Origin: an uncultured Jannaschia sp.
GTDB lineage: Bacteria; Pseudomonadota; Alphaproteobacteria; Rhodobacterales; Rhodobacteraceae
NCBI GenBank assembly: GCA_947494145.1
Contig: CANLTZ010000009.1
Span: forward strand, 1-64,000
Direction of reading: 5' to 3'
Length of the DNA: 64,000 bases
Numbering within the stretch: the stretch's first letter is position 1; every line of letters begins with the position of its first letter. A model generated the notes under the pieces. That model was not told the origin of the DNA and did not search any database. It saw only the letters and a list, made by a program, of their open reading frames with translations. The position numbers and the translations under genes are program-made. Of this stretch, positions 25,312 through 33,784 are shown piece after piece.

Positions 25312-26256
25312 GTTCGGACTACGCACTAAGTAGGGAGCCGGTTTTTCGTTTCAACAAGAAATTGCTGCGGCCCGCTGTTTGTGTCGCCTCTGCCTGGCAA
25401 TCGCTCTGATTAATCTGCGTATTTCGTCCGACGGATCTTAGGGCAGGCCCGTCCCAAATTTGGGAAATCCCAACTTCCCGTTAGAGAGCGCGCCATGAAC
25501 GACATCGTCGCCGCACCGTCCCATGGCGCCGCCGTGCCGCCGGAGGCGTGCCCCGAATTCAGCAAGGATGCGGCACAGGTGACCGAAGCGTGGGGCAACC
25601 GGTCGTGCAAATAGCCACCTTCGGGCGGTGAGGTCGAACCTGACGAAGAAGGAGAGATCAGCAGCGATGACCCAATAGAACGTGGCGCAACAACCTGATC
25701 GAGAGCGATCACGCAGCCATGAAGCGATTGCTTGGCTCCCGGCAAAGCTTCCGATCATTACGATCAGCCAAAGCAAACTTGAGCGGGATAGAGACTACAA
25801 GAACAATCGAACGCGGCCACATCCACCACATCCACCCCGGCGTTCGAGGCGCAATCGAGTTCATCATCCAGCTCTTCGCGATTGTGTGGTTCAGCACGTG
25901 TACGAGGCCCCAACCCATCATCAGCCGACCAATGCAACGGTCCCCATCGGATCGACAACGGCCATGCCGAAGGCGGACGCATCTATGCGCTGGGTTGCGA
26001 AGACAATGCCATTTCCGCGGATTGGGCCGCCTTAATTGTCGCGGACGAAGTTGAGGCATTGCGCAACGGACGATGGCGAGATGACTTTTGGCCCCTTTGG
26101 CAAGCACCACCGGTGAAGCCTTGGGCATCGGGCGGATATCCGCCCGGCACGAGCTGGGGGTGAGACATTTCGCTACGTAACTTGGGCGGATTTTTCTTTG
26201 GCACGGGGTCGGTGTCAGGCAAGCTGGACAGATCACCACCAGCTTGGGAGGCTACT
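25312..26256. other. Intergenic region of about 0.95 kb with an IS fragment and no intact gene
   Basis: Apart from the transposase fragment at 25686-25890, I see no supported gene. A perfect 14-bp palindrome TCCCAAATTTGGGA is at 25452-25465 and a 16-bp palindrome GGGCGGATATCCGCCC at 26130-26145. An open frame at 25882-26163 (plus) is Asp/Glu-poor at first and has no ribosome-binding site; it is not recognised. The region looks like decayed accessory DNA between two operons. Confidence 0.55.
25686..25890 (+). mobile_element. IS6-family transposase remnant (C-terminal part)
   Basis: The frame starting RNNLIESDHAAMKRLLG and continuing SFRSLRSAKANLSGIETTRT and RGHIHH matches the C-terminal part of IS6/IS26-type DDE transposases. 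The conserved pieces are NN-IE-DH, the final catalytic Glu region, and G-F-S---A---L-G-E---I-RG. About 70 residues remain; the DDE N-terminal part is gone, the upstream frame is shifted and no terminal repeats are seen. Confidence 0.65.
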
Positions 26257-27876
26257 ATGAAACGTCGCAGCTTGCTTGTCGCCGCGCTTATGTCCACCAC
26301 TTTGCCGCTGGTCGCCCTGGCGGCGAATGTGCCGCCCGGCACGACGCTGGCCGAAGACCAGACCTTCACTTACCGCGTGCTTGATGAGTTCTCGTCCTTC
26401 GACCCCCAGGTGGTCGAGGATGTGAACGGCTCCGAAGTGGTGCGGGATCTGTTCGAAGGGCTCTATAATCAGGACAGCGAAGGTAACATTGTGCCCGGCG
26501 TCGCGCTTAGCCATACGGTGAGCGATGACAACATGACGTACACCTTCACGCTGCGCCAAGACGCCATGTGGTCCGACGGCCAGCCGGTGACGGCGGGTGA
26601 TTTCGTCTATGCCTGGCAGCGCGCCGTCGATCCCGAACTGGCCTCACCCTATGCCTGGTACATGGAGTTGATGTCGATCGAGAACGGCGCCGAAATCATT
26701 GCCGGTGAAAAGCCGATCACCGATCTTGGCGTCTCAGCCATCGACGACCACACGCTGGTTGTGCAGCTAAGCCAACCGCTGCCTTACTTCGACAAGATGG
26801 TCAGCCACGCCACCACCTTCCCCGCCCCCAAATGGGCCATCGACGAACATGGCTCCGAATGGACGCGGCCCGGAAACCTCGTGTCCAATGGGGCATTCGT
26901 GCTGAGCGAGCACGTGCCCAAGGAACGCTCCGTCCGGGAGCGTAATGAGATGTACTGGGACAATGCCAACACCATCCTCGACCGCGTCGTCACGCTGGTC
27001 ATCGGTGACGACGCCCAGGGCCTGACCCGCTGGCGCGCGGGTGAAGTCGACAAGACCGATATCCCCGCCGGGCAATACCCCGCGCTGAAGCAGGAATTCC
27101 CGGAAGAAGCCTATGCCCTGCCGCGGCTGTGCAACTACTACTTCACCTTCAACCTCGAAAACGGGCCGGAAGCCTTCCAGGATGTCCGCGTGCGCCAAGC
27201 CCTCGCCATGGCTGTGGACCGGGATGTGATCGTCAATGCCGTGCTGCAAGGCGGCCAATTCCCCGCCTACACCTTCACCCCCGGCGCCACAGCCGACTTT
27301 GAGGTGCCCGCCGTCGACATCGCCAACATGACCCAGGCCGACCGCGACGCGAAGGCCAAGGAATTGCTGGCCGAGGCAGGTTACGGCGAAGGCGGTGAGC
27401 CGCTCAGCTTCACCTATCTCTACAACACCAACGAAGCCCACCAGCAGGTGGCCATCGTGGCCAGCCAGATGTGGAAGCAGAAGCTGGGCATCGAGGTTGA
27501 GCTGGAAAATCAGGAATGGAAGGTGTTTCTGGAAAACCGTGGTGCGCAGAATTTCGAGATGGCCCGTGGCGCATGGTGCGGCGACTATAACGAAGCCTCG
27601 ACGTTCCTCGATCTGCTGACGACGCCTTCGGGCTACAATGACGGAAAGTTCTCCAACGCTCGCGTGGATGAGTTGATGGCTGCGGCCAAGTCGTCCCAGG
27701 ATACCCAGCCGCTTTATACCGAGATCGAGCAGATCCTGTCCGATGAGATGCCTGTCATCCCGGTCTATCACTACTCGACCAATATGATGCTGGATGCCTC
27801 CATTCAGGGCTGGCCCGTCGATAACGTGGAGCAGACTTGGTATTCCAAGGACCTCTACAAGGTGGCAACCGAGTAA
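26257..27876 (+). CDS. oppA: Oligopeptide ABC transporter substrate-binding protein OppA
   Basis: The 539-aa exported protein has a signal peptide (MKRRSLLVAALMSTTLPLVALA) and the OppA/MppA-type SBP_bac_5 pattern: YNQDSEGNIVPGVALSHTVS, DFVYAWQRAVDPELASPYAW and VRQALAMAVDRDVIVNAVLQ. TTGGGAGG lies before ATG 26257. It heads a complete oppABCDF operon and is separated from oppB by a 72-nt gap with a strong hairpin. It should bind peptides in the periplasm. Confidence 0.93.
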   Translation: MKRRSLLVAALMSTTLPLVALAANVPPGTTLAEDQTFTYRVLDEFSSFDPQVVEDVNGSEVVRDLFEGLYNQDSEGNIVPGVALSHTVSDDNMTYTFTLRQDAMWSDGQPVTAGDFVYAWQRAVDPELASPYAWYMELMSIENGAEIIAGEKPITDLGVSAIDDHTLVVQLSQPLPYFDKMVSHATTFPAPKWAIDEHGSEWTRPGNLVSNGAFVLSEHVPKERSVRERNEMYWDNANTILDRVVTLVIGDDAQGLTRWRAGEVDKTDIPAGQYPALKQEFPEEAYALPRLCNYYFTFNLENGPEAFQDVRVRQALAMAVDRDVIVNAVLQGGQFPAYTFTPGATADFEVPAVDIANMTQADRDAKAKELLAEAGYGEGGEPLSFTYLYNTNEAHQQVAIVASQMWKQKLGIEVELENQEWKVFLENRGAQNFEMARGAWCGDYNEASTFLDLLTTPSGYNDGKFSNARVDELMAAAKSSQDTQPLYTEIEQILSDEMPVIPVYHYSTNMMLDASIQGWPVDNVEQTWYSKDLYKVATE

Positions 27877-27897
27877 CGCGCTTCCCGCGCTAAGACC

Positions 27898-27930
27898 GGC
27901 CCCGGCTGCGCCCGATGCGTAGCCGGGGCC
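27898..27930 (+). terminator. Intercistronic hairpin between oppA and oppB
   Basis: GGCCCCGGCT (27898-27907) and AGCCGGGGCC (27921-27930) are a perfect 10-bp inverted repeat with a 13-nt loop, with no T run. It probably limits read-through or protects the oppA 3' end, so that the binding protein is made in excess over the membrane parts. Confidence 0.65.
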
Positions 27931-27948
27931 CGACCCCCGGAGGCCCCC

Positions 27949-28881
27949 ATGCTCAACTTCACGCTGCGCCGCCTGTTCGCGGTGATCCCCACGATCCTGG
28001 TGCTGATCGTCTTTTCGTTCTACCTGATGCGACTTGCCCCCGGGGGGCCCTTCACGTCCGAACGGCCCCTGCCGCCCGCTGTCATGGCCAATGTGCTGGA
28101 ACGCTACGGCATGGATGAGCCGCTGCATGTCCAGCTTTGGAGCTACATCAAGAACATCGTCCTCTATTTCGACTTCGGGCCCAGCTTCAGCCAGAAGGAC
28201 CGCACGGTAAACGACGTCATCGCCCAGGGCTTTCCGGTGACGCTGACCTATGGCTTCTGGTCGGCCATCTTCGTTCTGGTCTGCGGGGTACCCTTGGGCA
28301 TCATCGCGGCCCTGCGCCACAATGGCTTCTGGGACTACACTATGACCGGCCTTGCCATTTTCAGCCAGATCTTCCCCAACTTCGTGCTGGCGCCCCTGAT
28401 GGTGCTGCTTTTCACCCTATCGTGGGGCCTGTTGCCCGGGGGCGGCTGGAATGGCGGACAATGGCAATACATCGTCATGCCCGCCATCGCGCTTGGCACG
28501 TCCTATATGGCGGGGGTGGCGCGCCTGACGCGGGGGTCGATGCTGGAAGTGCTCAATTCGCCCTTCATCCGCACCGCCCGGGCCAAGGGCCTGCCGGAGC
28601 GGACGATCATCATACGACACGCGCTCAAACCGGCACTTCTGCCCACACTGACCTATATGGGCCCGGTCTTCGTCTACATGATTACCGGATCGGTCTTCAT
28701 CGACGTTTTCTTTTCCACCGGCGGCATCGGGCAGGACTTCATCGACGGCGCCTATAGCCGCGACTATTCCATCCTTCTGGGCCTCGCGATCCTTTACAGC
28801 CTGCTGACATTCGCGCTGACGCTCATGCTCGACCTGCTCTATGCCTGGATCGACCCAAAGGTGCGGAGTTCCATGGGATGA
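27949..28881 (+). CDS. oppB: Oligopeptide ABC transporter permease OppB
   Basis: The 310-aa protein has six membrane segments. The N-terminal segment MLNFTLRRLFAVIPTILVLI and LRLAPGGPFTSER-type motif are typical of DppB/OppB, and the EAA loop is ARAKGLPERTIIIRHALKPA. GGAGG precedes the ATG. Its stop overlaps oppC by 4 nt. Confidence 0.94.
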   Translation: MLNFTLRRLFAVIPTILVLIVFSFYLMRLAPGGPFTSERPLPPAVMANVLERYGMDEPLHVQLWSYIKNIVLYFDFGPSFSQKDRTVNDVIAQGFPVTLTYGFWSAIFVLVCGVPLGIIAALRHNGFWDYTMTGLAIFSQIFPNFVLAPLMVLLFTLSWGLLPGGGWNGGQWQYIVMPAIALGTSYMAGVARLTRGSMLEVLNSPFIRTARAKGLPERTIIIRHALKPALLPTLTYMGPVFVYMITGSVFIDVFFSTGGIGQDFIDGAYSRDYSILLGLAILYSLLTFALTLMLDLLYAWIDPKVRSSMG

Positions 28882-29810
28882 CCTCCGCCAGCCGACGCCT
28901 CAAATCCCGCGAATTCGCGGACGCCGCCGCCGAAGAGATGATCACCAGCCGGTCCTTCTGGGCCGATGCGCGGGGCCGCTTCCTGCGCAATCGCATGGCC
29001 GTCTTTTCGGTCTTCATGCTGCTGTGCCTCGTGGTCTTCGCCCTTTTCGGCCACACCATCGCCGTCTGGAACTACGAAGAAATCGACTGGGCCGTTCTGG
29101 GCCAGGTCAAGACCGAAGGGGGCCCGTCGCTGGAAAACGGCCATTGGTTCGGCGTGGATGAACTGGGCCGCGACCTTTACGCCCGTGTTGTCCAAGGCAC
29201 CCGCACCTCACTGATGGTGGGCTTCGTGGCCGGGCCGCTTTCCGTCATGCTGGGTGCGTTGATCGGCGCCATGGCGGGCTATTTCGGGGGCCGCTTCGAC
29301 CAGACCGTGATGGGCCTTTACACGATTTGGATTTCGATCCCCTACATCATCTTCTTCGTCGTCTGGCAGGCCTTCTTTGGCCGGTCGCTCACGCAGATGA
29401 TCATCGTCATCATCATCGTGAACTGGACGGCGGGCCTGCTGATCGTGCGCGGCCAGGTGATGATGCTGAAAAACCGCGAATTCGTGGATGCGGCCCGCAT
29501 GTTGGGGATGAGCGACATGGCCATCATCTTCAAGCACCTGATGCCCAACGTGCTTTGGGTCGTGGTGATCTATACGTCCCTTGTCATCCCCGAAGTCATC
29601 ATGGCCGAAAGTCTGGTGTCCTTCCTGGGCGTCGGTATCCAGGAACCCAACACATCCTGGGGCGCGCTGATCTCGGAAGGGGCGCGCACGATGACCTTCG
29701 GGACGCTTTGGCAACTGGCCTTTCCGGCCATGTTCTTCGTGATTGCGCAGGTCTCGCTCTTCTATATCGGCGACGGGCTGCGCGACGCTCTCGACCCGAA
29801 GGAGAGGTGA
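28878..29810 (+). CDS. oppC: Oligopeptide ABC transporter permease OppC
   Basis: The 310-aa protein has the OppC N-terminal domain before the first membrane segment (RSFWADARGRFLRNRMAVFS). The periplasmic signature is HWFGVDELGRDLYARVVQGT, and the EAA motif is DAARMLGMSDMAIIFKHLMPN. It pairs with OppB to form the translocation channel; the ATG overlaps the oppB stop. Confidence 0.94.
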   Translation: MTSASRRLKSREFADAAAEEMITSRSFWADARGRFLRNRMAVFSVFMLLCLVVFALFGHTIAVWNYEEIDWAVLGQVKTEGGPSLENGHWFGVDELGRDLYARVVQGTRTSLMVGFVAGPLSVMLGALIGAMAGYFGGRFDQTVMGLYTIWISIPYIIFFVVWQAFFGRSLTQMIIVIIIVNWTAGLLIVRGQVMMLKNREFVDAARMLGMSDMAIIFKHLMPNVLWVVVIYTSLVIPEVIMAESLVSFLGVGIQEPNTSWGALISEGARTMTFGTLWQLAFPAMFFVIAQVSLFYIGDGLRDALDPKER

Positions 29811-29812
29811 CG

Positions 29813-30799
29813 ATGCGCGACACCCAGACCAACACCGCGCCCCTTCTGTCGGTCCGCGACCTGAGCGTCCGGTTTCGCACCGGCGACGGCCTTGTCCATG
29901 CCGTCAACAATGTCAGCTTCGATATCGACGTGGGCGAAAAGCTCGCCGTGGTGGGCGAAAGTGGATCGGGCAAATCCCAGATCGCCCTGGCGATCATGGG
30001 GCTTCTGGCGAAGAATGGCGAAGCCTCGGGCAAGATCATGTTCGACGGCCGCGACCTGCTGCATCTGCCGCTTGGGGAGCTCAACAAGATCCGCGCCCGC
30101 CAGATCGGGATCATCTTCCAAGACCCCATGTCGTCCCTGAATCCCTATATGACGATTGAGCGCCAATTGGCCGAGATCGTCGAACTCCATGAAGGGGCCA
30201 GCCGCCGCGACGCCCGCAAACGGGCCCTCGAAGTCATGGATGCGGTGCAAATCCCCGATGCACGGGCCCGGCTCGATGCCTATCCGCATGAATTTTCGGG
30301 CGGTATGCGTCAGCGCATCGTCATCGCCATGGCACTTATGTGCAATCCGCGCCTCATCCTGGCCGATGAACCGACCACCGCGCTGGATGTGACGGTACAG
30401 GCGCAGATCATGAAGCTTCTGGGCGATATCCAGCGCGACATGGGCACCGCCGTGGTGTTGATCACCCATGACCTGGGCGTGGTTGCGGGCTTTTGCGACG
30501 AAACGCTGGTGCTGTACGGCGGCTGCATCATGGAACAGGCGCCCACGCTGTCGATCTTTGACGCGCCAGGCCACCCCTATACGCGGGGCTTGTTGCGCGC
30601 GGTGCCCAATATCGAAGACCCGGCCGCATCGCTCGCCGCCATTCCCGGCAGCCCGCCCAGCCAGCGCAAGCCCCCCGCGGCCTGCCCCTTCGCACCGCGC
30701 TGCGTCGATGCGGTCGATGCGTGCCACCTGACCCTGCCGGACCTGGACGGGGACGGGTCGAAACGCGCCTGTCTGCGCCCGGTGGAGGTGCTGACATGA
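29813..30799 (+). CDS. oppD: Oligopeptide ABC transporter ATPase OppD
   Basis: The 328-aa ATPase has Walker A GESGSGKSQ, Q-loop FQDPMSSLNPYMTI, signature FSGGMRQR and Walker B LILADEPTTALD. The C-terminal oligopeptide-transporter extension has a Cys cluster (CPFAPRC, then C). GGAGAGG precedes the ATG; the stop overlaps oppF by 4 nt. Confidence 0.94.
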   Translation: MRDTQTNTAPLLSVRDLSVRFRTGDGLVHAVNNVSFDIDVGEKLAVVGESGSGKSQIALAIMGLLAKNGEASGKIMFDGRDLLHLPLGELNKIRARQIGIIFQDPMSSLNPYMTIERQLAEIVELHEGASRRDARKRALEVMDAVQIPDARARLDAYPHEFSGGMRQRIVIAMALMCNPRLILADEPTTALDVTVQAQIMKLLGDIQRDMGTAVVLITHDLGVVAGFCDETLVLYGGCIMEQAPTLSIFDAPGHPYTRGLLRAVPNIEDPAASLAAIPGSPPSQRKPPAACPFAPRCVDAVDACHLTLPDLDGDGSKRACLRPVEVLT

Positions 30800-31782
30800 C
30801 CGACAACGTGCTTTCCGTCCGCGATCTCGACGTGACGTTCCGCGCCAATCAGACCAAGAAATGGCCTTGGTCCGCGCCGGGCAAGGTTCATGCCGTCAAC
30901 GGCGTGACCTTCGACCTGGCCGCGGGGCATACCATTGGCATCGTGGGTGAATCGGGCTGTGGCAAATCCTCTCTCATCCGGGCCATTGCGGGGCTGACCC
31001 CGGTCGCGTCGGGTGAAGTGTGGCTGGACGGCGCGCAGATCGACTATGCCAATCGCGCGGATATGCACCGCTTGCGCCAATCCATGCAGATGATTTTCCA
31101 GGACCCGATCGCGTCGCTCAACCCGCGCATGACGATCCGCGAAATCGTGGCTGAGCCGCTGATCTATTTCCGTCCCGACATGGATGCCGCCGCCCGCCGC
31201 AGCGCGGCTGAGCAGATGCTGGATCGCGTCGGCTTCACCTCCAGCCAGTTCAACCGCTTCCCGCACGAGTTTTCGGGCGGCCAGTGTCAGCGTATCGGCA
31301 TCGCCCGCGCCATCGTGGCCGAGCCCAAAATCCTGCTCTGCGATGAACCGGTTTCTGCCCTCGATGTTTCGATCCAGGCCCAGGTCATCAACCTGCTGAA
31401 AGATATCCAGGCCGAGATGGGCCTGGCGCTTGTCTTCGTGGCCCATGATCTGGGTATCGTGCGCCACATCTCCGACGAAATCCTGGTCATGTATATGGGC
31501 GGCATGATGGAGCAGGCCCCCGCCGGTGCGCTTATCGCCAAGCCTTTGCATCCCTATACCCAAGCGCTGCTATCGGCGGTGCCCATCCCCGACCCCAGGA
31601 TACAGATCACGCCTCAAGTGCTGGAAGGCGACTTGCCAAGCCCCATGGCGCTGCCGCCCGGCTGCCTGTTTCAATCCCGCTGCCCCAAACGCATCGAACG
31701 CTGTGCCAATGTTCGCCCTGCCCATCTCACCACGGGAAACCGTGCGGTGACCTGCCATCTGGCGGAGCGTGTGGAGGTTTGA
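30796..31782 (+). CDS. oppF: Oligopeptide ABC transporter ATPase OppF
   Basis: The 328-aa ATPase has Walker [10 protein letters not shown], signature FSGGQCQR and Walker [13 protein letters not shown]. The C-terminal extension has [15 protein letters not shown]. It is the last gene of the opp operon. No clear intrinsic terminator follows. Confidence 0.94.
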   Translation: MTDNVLSVRDLDVTFRANQTKKWPWSAPGKVHAVNGVTFDLAAGHTIGIVGESGCGKSSLIRAIAGLTPVASGEVWLDGAQIDYANRADMHRLRQSMQMIFQDPIASLNPRMTIREIVAEPLIYFRPDMDAAARRSAAEQMLDRVGFTSSQFNRFPHEFSGGQCQRIGIARAIVAEPKILLCDEPVSALDVSIQAQVINLLKDIQAEMGLALVFVAHDLGIVRHISDEILVMYMGGMMEQAPAGALIAKPLHPYTQALLSAVPIPDPRIQITPQVLEGDLPSPMALPPGCLFQSRCPKRIERCANVRPAHLTTGNRAVTCHLAERVEV

Positions 31783-31860
31783 GGTGAGGCTTCGGCGCTA
31801 GCCGCGGCAAGTTGTCTGACAGCATACATCATCCATCGAGCGCCCAGAGAATTGATACCC

Positions 31861-32082
31861 TCACCGGGACCTGAAGCCCTTCCGCGTGCGCCCGTATCCC
31901 ATCCGCTCAACCTCCGTCAGGCCGGAGGCCACCGCCACCAATCCGCCTGCTTCCAACGCGGTCAGATGGTCGTCGCAAATCACGCCGTTTTCGCCGACGC
32001 GTCCGTTGCAGCGCTCGGTCCCATCTCGCGCGATGCATTGGGGCGCGCCGTCCTGCGTGCGCGCCCAATCGTCCTTAGCCAA
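31861..32082 (-). CDS. Small protein of unknown function, last gene of a lysis-like cassette
   Basis: About 73 aa from TTG 32082, which has a very good ribosome-binding site (AAGGAGGA, 8 nt before). It contains three Cys residues (QCIARDGTERCN, ICDDH) and a basic C-terminus (RTRKGFRSR). It overlaps the end of the 39-codon ORF upstream by 8 nt, so the cassette is tightly coupled. No family is recognised. Confidence 0.5.
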   Translation of the reverse strand: MAKDDWARTQDGAPQCIARDGTERCNGRVGENGVICDDHLTALEAGGLVAVASGLTEVERMGYGRTRKGFRSR

Positions 32083-32194
32083 GGCCCCAATCCTCCTTCT
32101 CGACGGACCGGTCGGTCTTCTCTGCCACGGGCTTCCGAATGCGAAAGTCCCGTCTGGCAGCAAAGGCGAAGCCCGGTCCGCGCCACCGTGTCAT
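32075..32194 (-). CDS. Small basic ORF (39 aa) coupled to the extensin-like gene
   Basis: The ATG at 32194 overlaps the stop of the preceding gene (ATGA), and the ORF ends inside the start of the next gene. The peptide MTRWRGPGFAFAARRDFRIR is strongly basic at its N-terminus. It has no hydrophobic segment and no recognisable family. The case for it rests only on the overlaps. Confidence 0.35.
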   Translation of the reverse strand: MTRWRGPGFAFAARRDFRIRKPVAEKTDRSVEKEDWGLG

Positions 32195-32877
32195 GCCACC
32201 AAATCCTGCAATGGCTCCGGCGCTGCCCGTTCAAACGCGATGCGAGTTGCCAGTGTCAGAAACTGCCGCCAGGCCCCGCGATCCGACAATGGGGGCAAGT
32301 CATGTTCCTTGCAGATCAGCCGCTCAGCGAACTTCGTGTTGCAATCGTAGGTTCCCGTCGGTTCGACCCAGAGGTCGAACAGATAGAACAGCGCATGTTG
32401 CAAGAAGAGGATTCGGCTGCGCGCATCCATCCGTGGGTCGGCCAACGTCTCGTCGCCGCATAGGATATGGTCGTGGTGATCCGCCGTGTGCCCATACGTC
32501 AAAACCACGTCGAAATGGCCCCGCAGGATCGCTTCGACCCCCAGATAAAAATGGGGTGCTTCCGGGAAAGAGCCGGCAACCCAAGCGCGTCGTGTCGACA
32601 AGACCAGACCATCGAGCTTGAGTTGAGACATCTTCGCCTCATCGGACTCCGGCTCAGATCCGCTCTCGGACCCGCTGACCAAAACCGCGCGGATTGCACC
32701 CAGACCTGCCGTCTTTAAGGCCGTGTCGACCGCGCCAATGGCGGCTTCAGCCGTTGCCGCAAACAGCGCCGGGGCCGAGGGTCTGATTTGCGTGCCACCT
32801 TCGCCGTACCGGCTGGGTGGGGCCCAATCATGGATGATCGGCGCTCCGGCGAGGTTTTCGATATGAACGAACTCCAT
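32191..32877 (-). CDS. Extensin-like / peptidase M15-fold protein, apparently degenerate
   Basis: About 228 aa. The segment FYLGVEAILRGHFDVVLTYG followed by ADHHDHI resembles the C-terminal zinc-binding half of extensin-like/D-Ala-D-Ala carboxypeptidase-type proteins (usual motif AHRDHFH). The N-terminal zinc motif S-x-H-x-x-G-x-A-x-D is altered: MSQLKLDGLVLS lacks the His and several residues. RSRILFLQHAL near residue 170 resembles a peptidoglycan-binding or structural helix. It follows a holin-like gene by 5 nt, so an endolysin-like role, perhaps lost, is inferred. ATG 32877 is preferred; ATG 32904 is an alternative. Confidence 0.45.
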   Translation of the reverse strand: MEFVHIENLAGAPIIHDWAPPSRYGEGGTQIRPSAPALFAATAEAAIGAVDTALKTAGLGAIRAVLVSGSESGSEPESDEAKMSQLKLDGLVLSTRRAWVAGSFPEAPHFYLGVEAILRGHFDVVLTYGHTADHHDHILCGDETLADPRMDARSRILFLQHALFYLFDLWVEPTGTYDCNTKFAERLICKEHDLPPLSDRGAWRQFLTLATRIAFERAAPEPLQDLVA

Positions 32878-32882
32878 CGCGC

Positions 32883-33137
32883 CTAGTCCAACAAGGCCTG
32901 CCAAGGCGTCGGCATGCCGCGCGGCACCCCGTCGTCAAGCTGGTCGCGCGCACTTGGCGGGACGATCCAGCCCATCGCAAGGGCCGCGGCCATCGGGATG
33001 ATGGTGCTCAGCAGTGCAGGCAGAGGTACTTCTGTCAAAGCGCCGTCAATTCCATTGGTCAGGCCAGCCGCGACCGCAGCACCTAAGGCGGCTGCCGTGA
33101 CTTTGCGCGTGGGCCAGAGCGTCTTCATACGTGCCAT
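32883..33137 (-). CDS. Holin-like small membrane protein (Pam3-gp28 type)
   Basis: About 84 aa: a short basic start with PTRKVTAAALGAAVAAGLTN, two hydrophobic segments (about 12-30 and 40-65) and a polar tail after VPPSARDQ. The PTRKVTAAALGAAVA start and VPPSA end match a class of small holins in phages of marine alphaproteobacteria. It is the first gene of a four-gene overlapping cassette. The frame is open further upstream to 33344 without a good start. Confidence 0.6.
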   Translation of the reverse strand: MARMKTLWPTRKVTAAALGAAVAAGLTNGIDGALTEVPLPALLSTIIPMAAALAMGWIVPPSARDQLDDGVPRGMPTPWQALLD

Positions 33138-33249
33138 TCCAAATCCCCCGATTCTTGGCTTGCATGTTCGTAGCGACGTTACGTCAGGTTCCCGCGATCC
33201 TGGCGTTAAGAAACCGTGAAAAATGAATGAATAATCCCCGATAAAGGGC

Positions 33250-33283
33250 GCATCCGCCCCGGGGGAGAGGTCGGGGCGGATGC
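33250..33283. repeat. Inverted repeat upstream of the holin-like gene
   Basis: GCATCCGCCCCG (33250-33261) and CGGGGCGGATGC (33272-33283) are a perfect 12-bp inverted repeat with a 10-nt loop. It lies about 115 nt upstream of ATG 33137. It could be a terminator for an unknown upstream transcript or a leader hairpin. Confidence 0.55.
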
Positions 33284-33600
33284 TGGGCCGCGTGCGTTCA
33301 CTCATATTTTGGCCTGAGCGTCTGTGGCCGGCGGCGCCACGCACGGTGAGTGCAAACCCACCCAGAGGATGCCACGACGCCGCAAAAGCCTCGCAAGCGC
33401 GGCGTCAAAACACGGTAAGTTCGTGCATCATCATCTTTGTCAAAATGGCGTAAGCTCCGGCATGCTCCCAAACGCCACTGGCCGCAGATCGCAGACGCCC
33501 ATTCCGATTATCCGCCCATTCTGAACGACGTGATTGACGCAGCGACTGTCCGTCCTGTACGACACTGCCATCTGAAGATGAGACGGCAAGGAGGCTGCAT

Positions 33601-33699
33601 ATGATAACGCATACGCTCGACCCGACCTTCCCGTCGTTTGGTATGGGCCTTCCAGGGCCTTTGAAGCACCGAAAGCTCACACGCCCTTCTGCGAACTGA
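33601..33699 (+). CDS. Possible 32-aa small ORF
   Basis: ATG 33601 has AGGAGG 6 nt upstream. The peptide is MITHTLDPTFPSFGMGLPGP and a basic tail. No family or conserved context is known; the support is only the ribosome-binding site. Confidence 0.22.
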   Translation: MITHTLDPTFPSFGMGLPGPLKHRKLTRPSAN

Positions 33700-33784
33700 G
33701 CGCGCCTTTATCCGCCCTCCCGCAGGGCACATCTCACATCTTCAGCTAGGGCACGACCCGCCATGGGGCGGTCGTGACGCTTCC

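Larger units (their letters stand above)
33138..33784. other. Intergenic region of 647 nt, mostly without recognisable genes
   Basis: It holds the leader of the holin-like gene with a 12-bp inverted repeat at 33250-33283 and a possible 32-aa ORF at 33601-33699. Base composition is less GC-rich than the flanks. I see no tRNA, intact ORF or IS. Confidence 0.5.

Noticed and set aside
25882-26163. 94-codon open frame after the IS remnant
   Set aside because: No ribosome-binding site, no recognisable family, and a composition similar to antisense frames.
26767-28320. 517-codon minus-strand frame across oppA and oppB
   Set aside because: Antisense shadow crossing the intercistronic hairpin.
33138-33344. 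N-terminal extension of the holin-like protein
   Set aside because: The upstream frame contains the 12-bp inverted repeat and reads as non-coding; the match to holins begins at ATG 33137.
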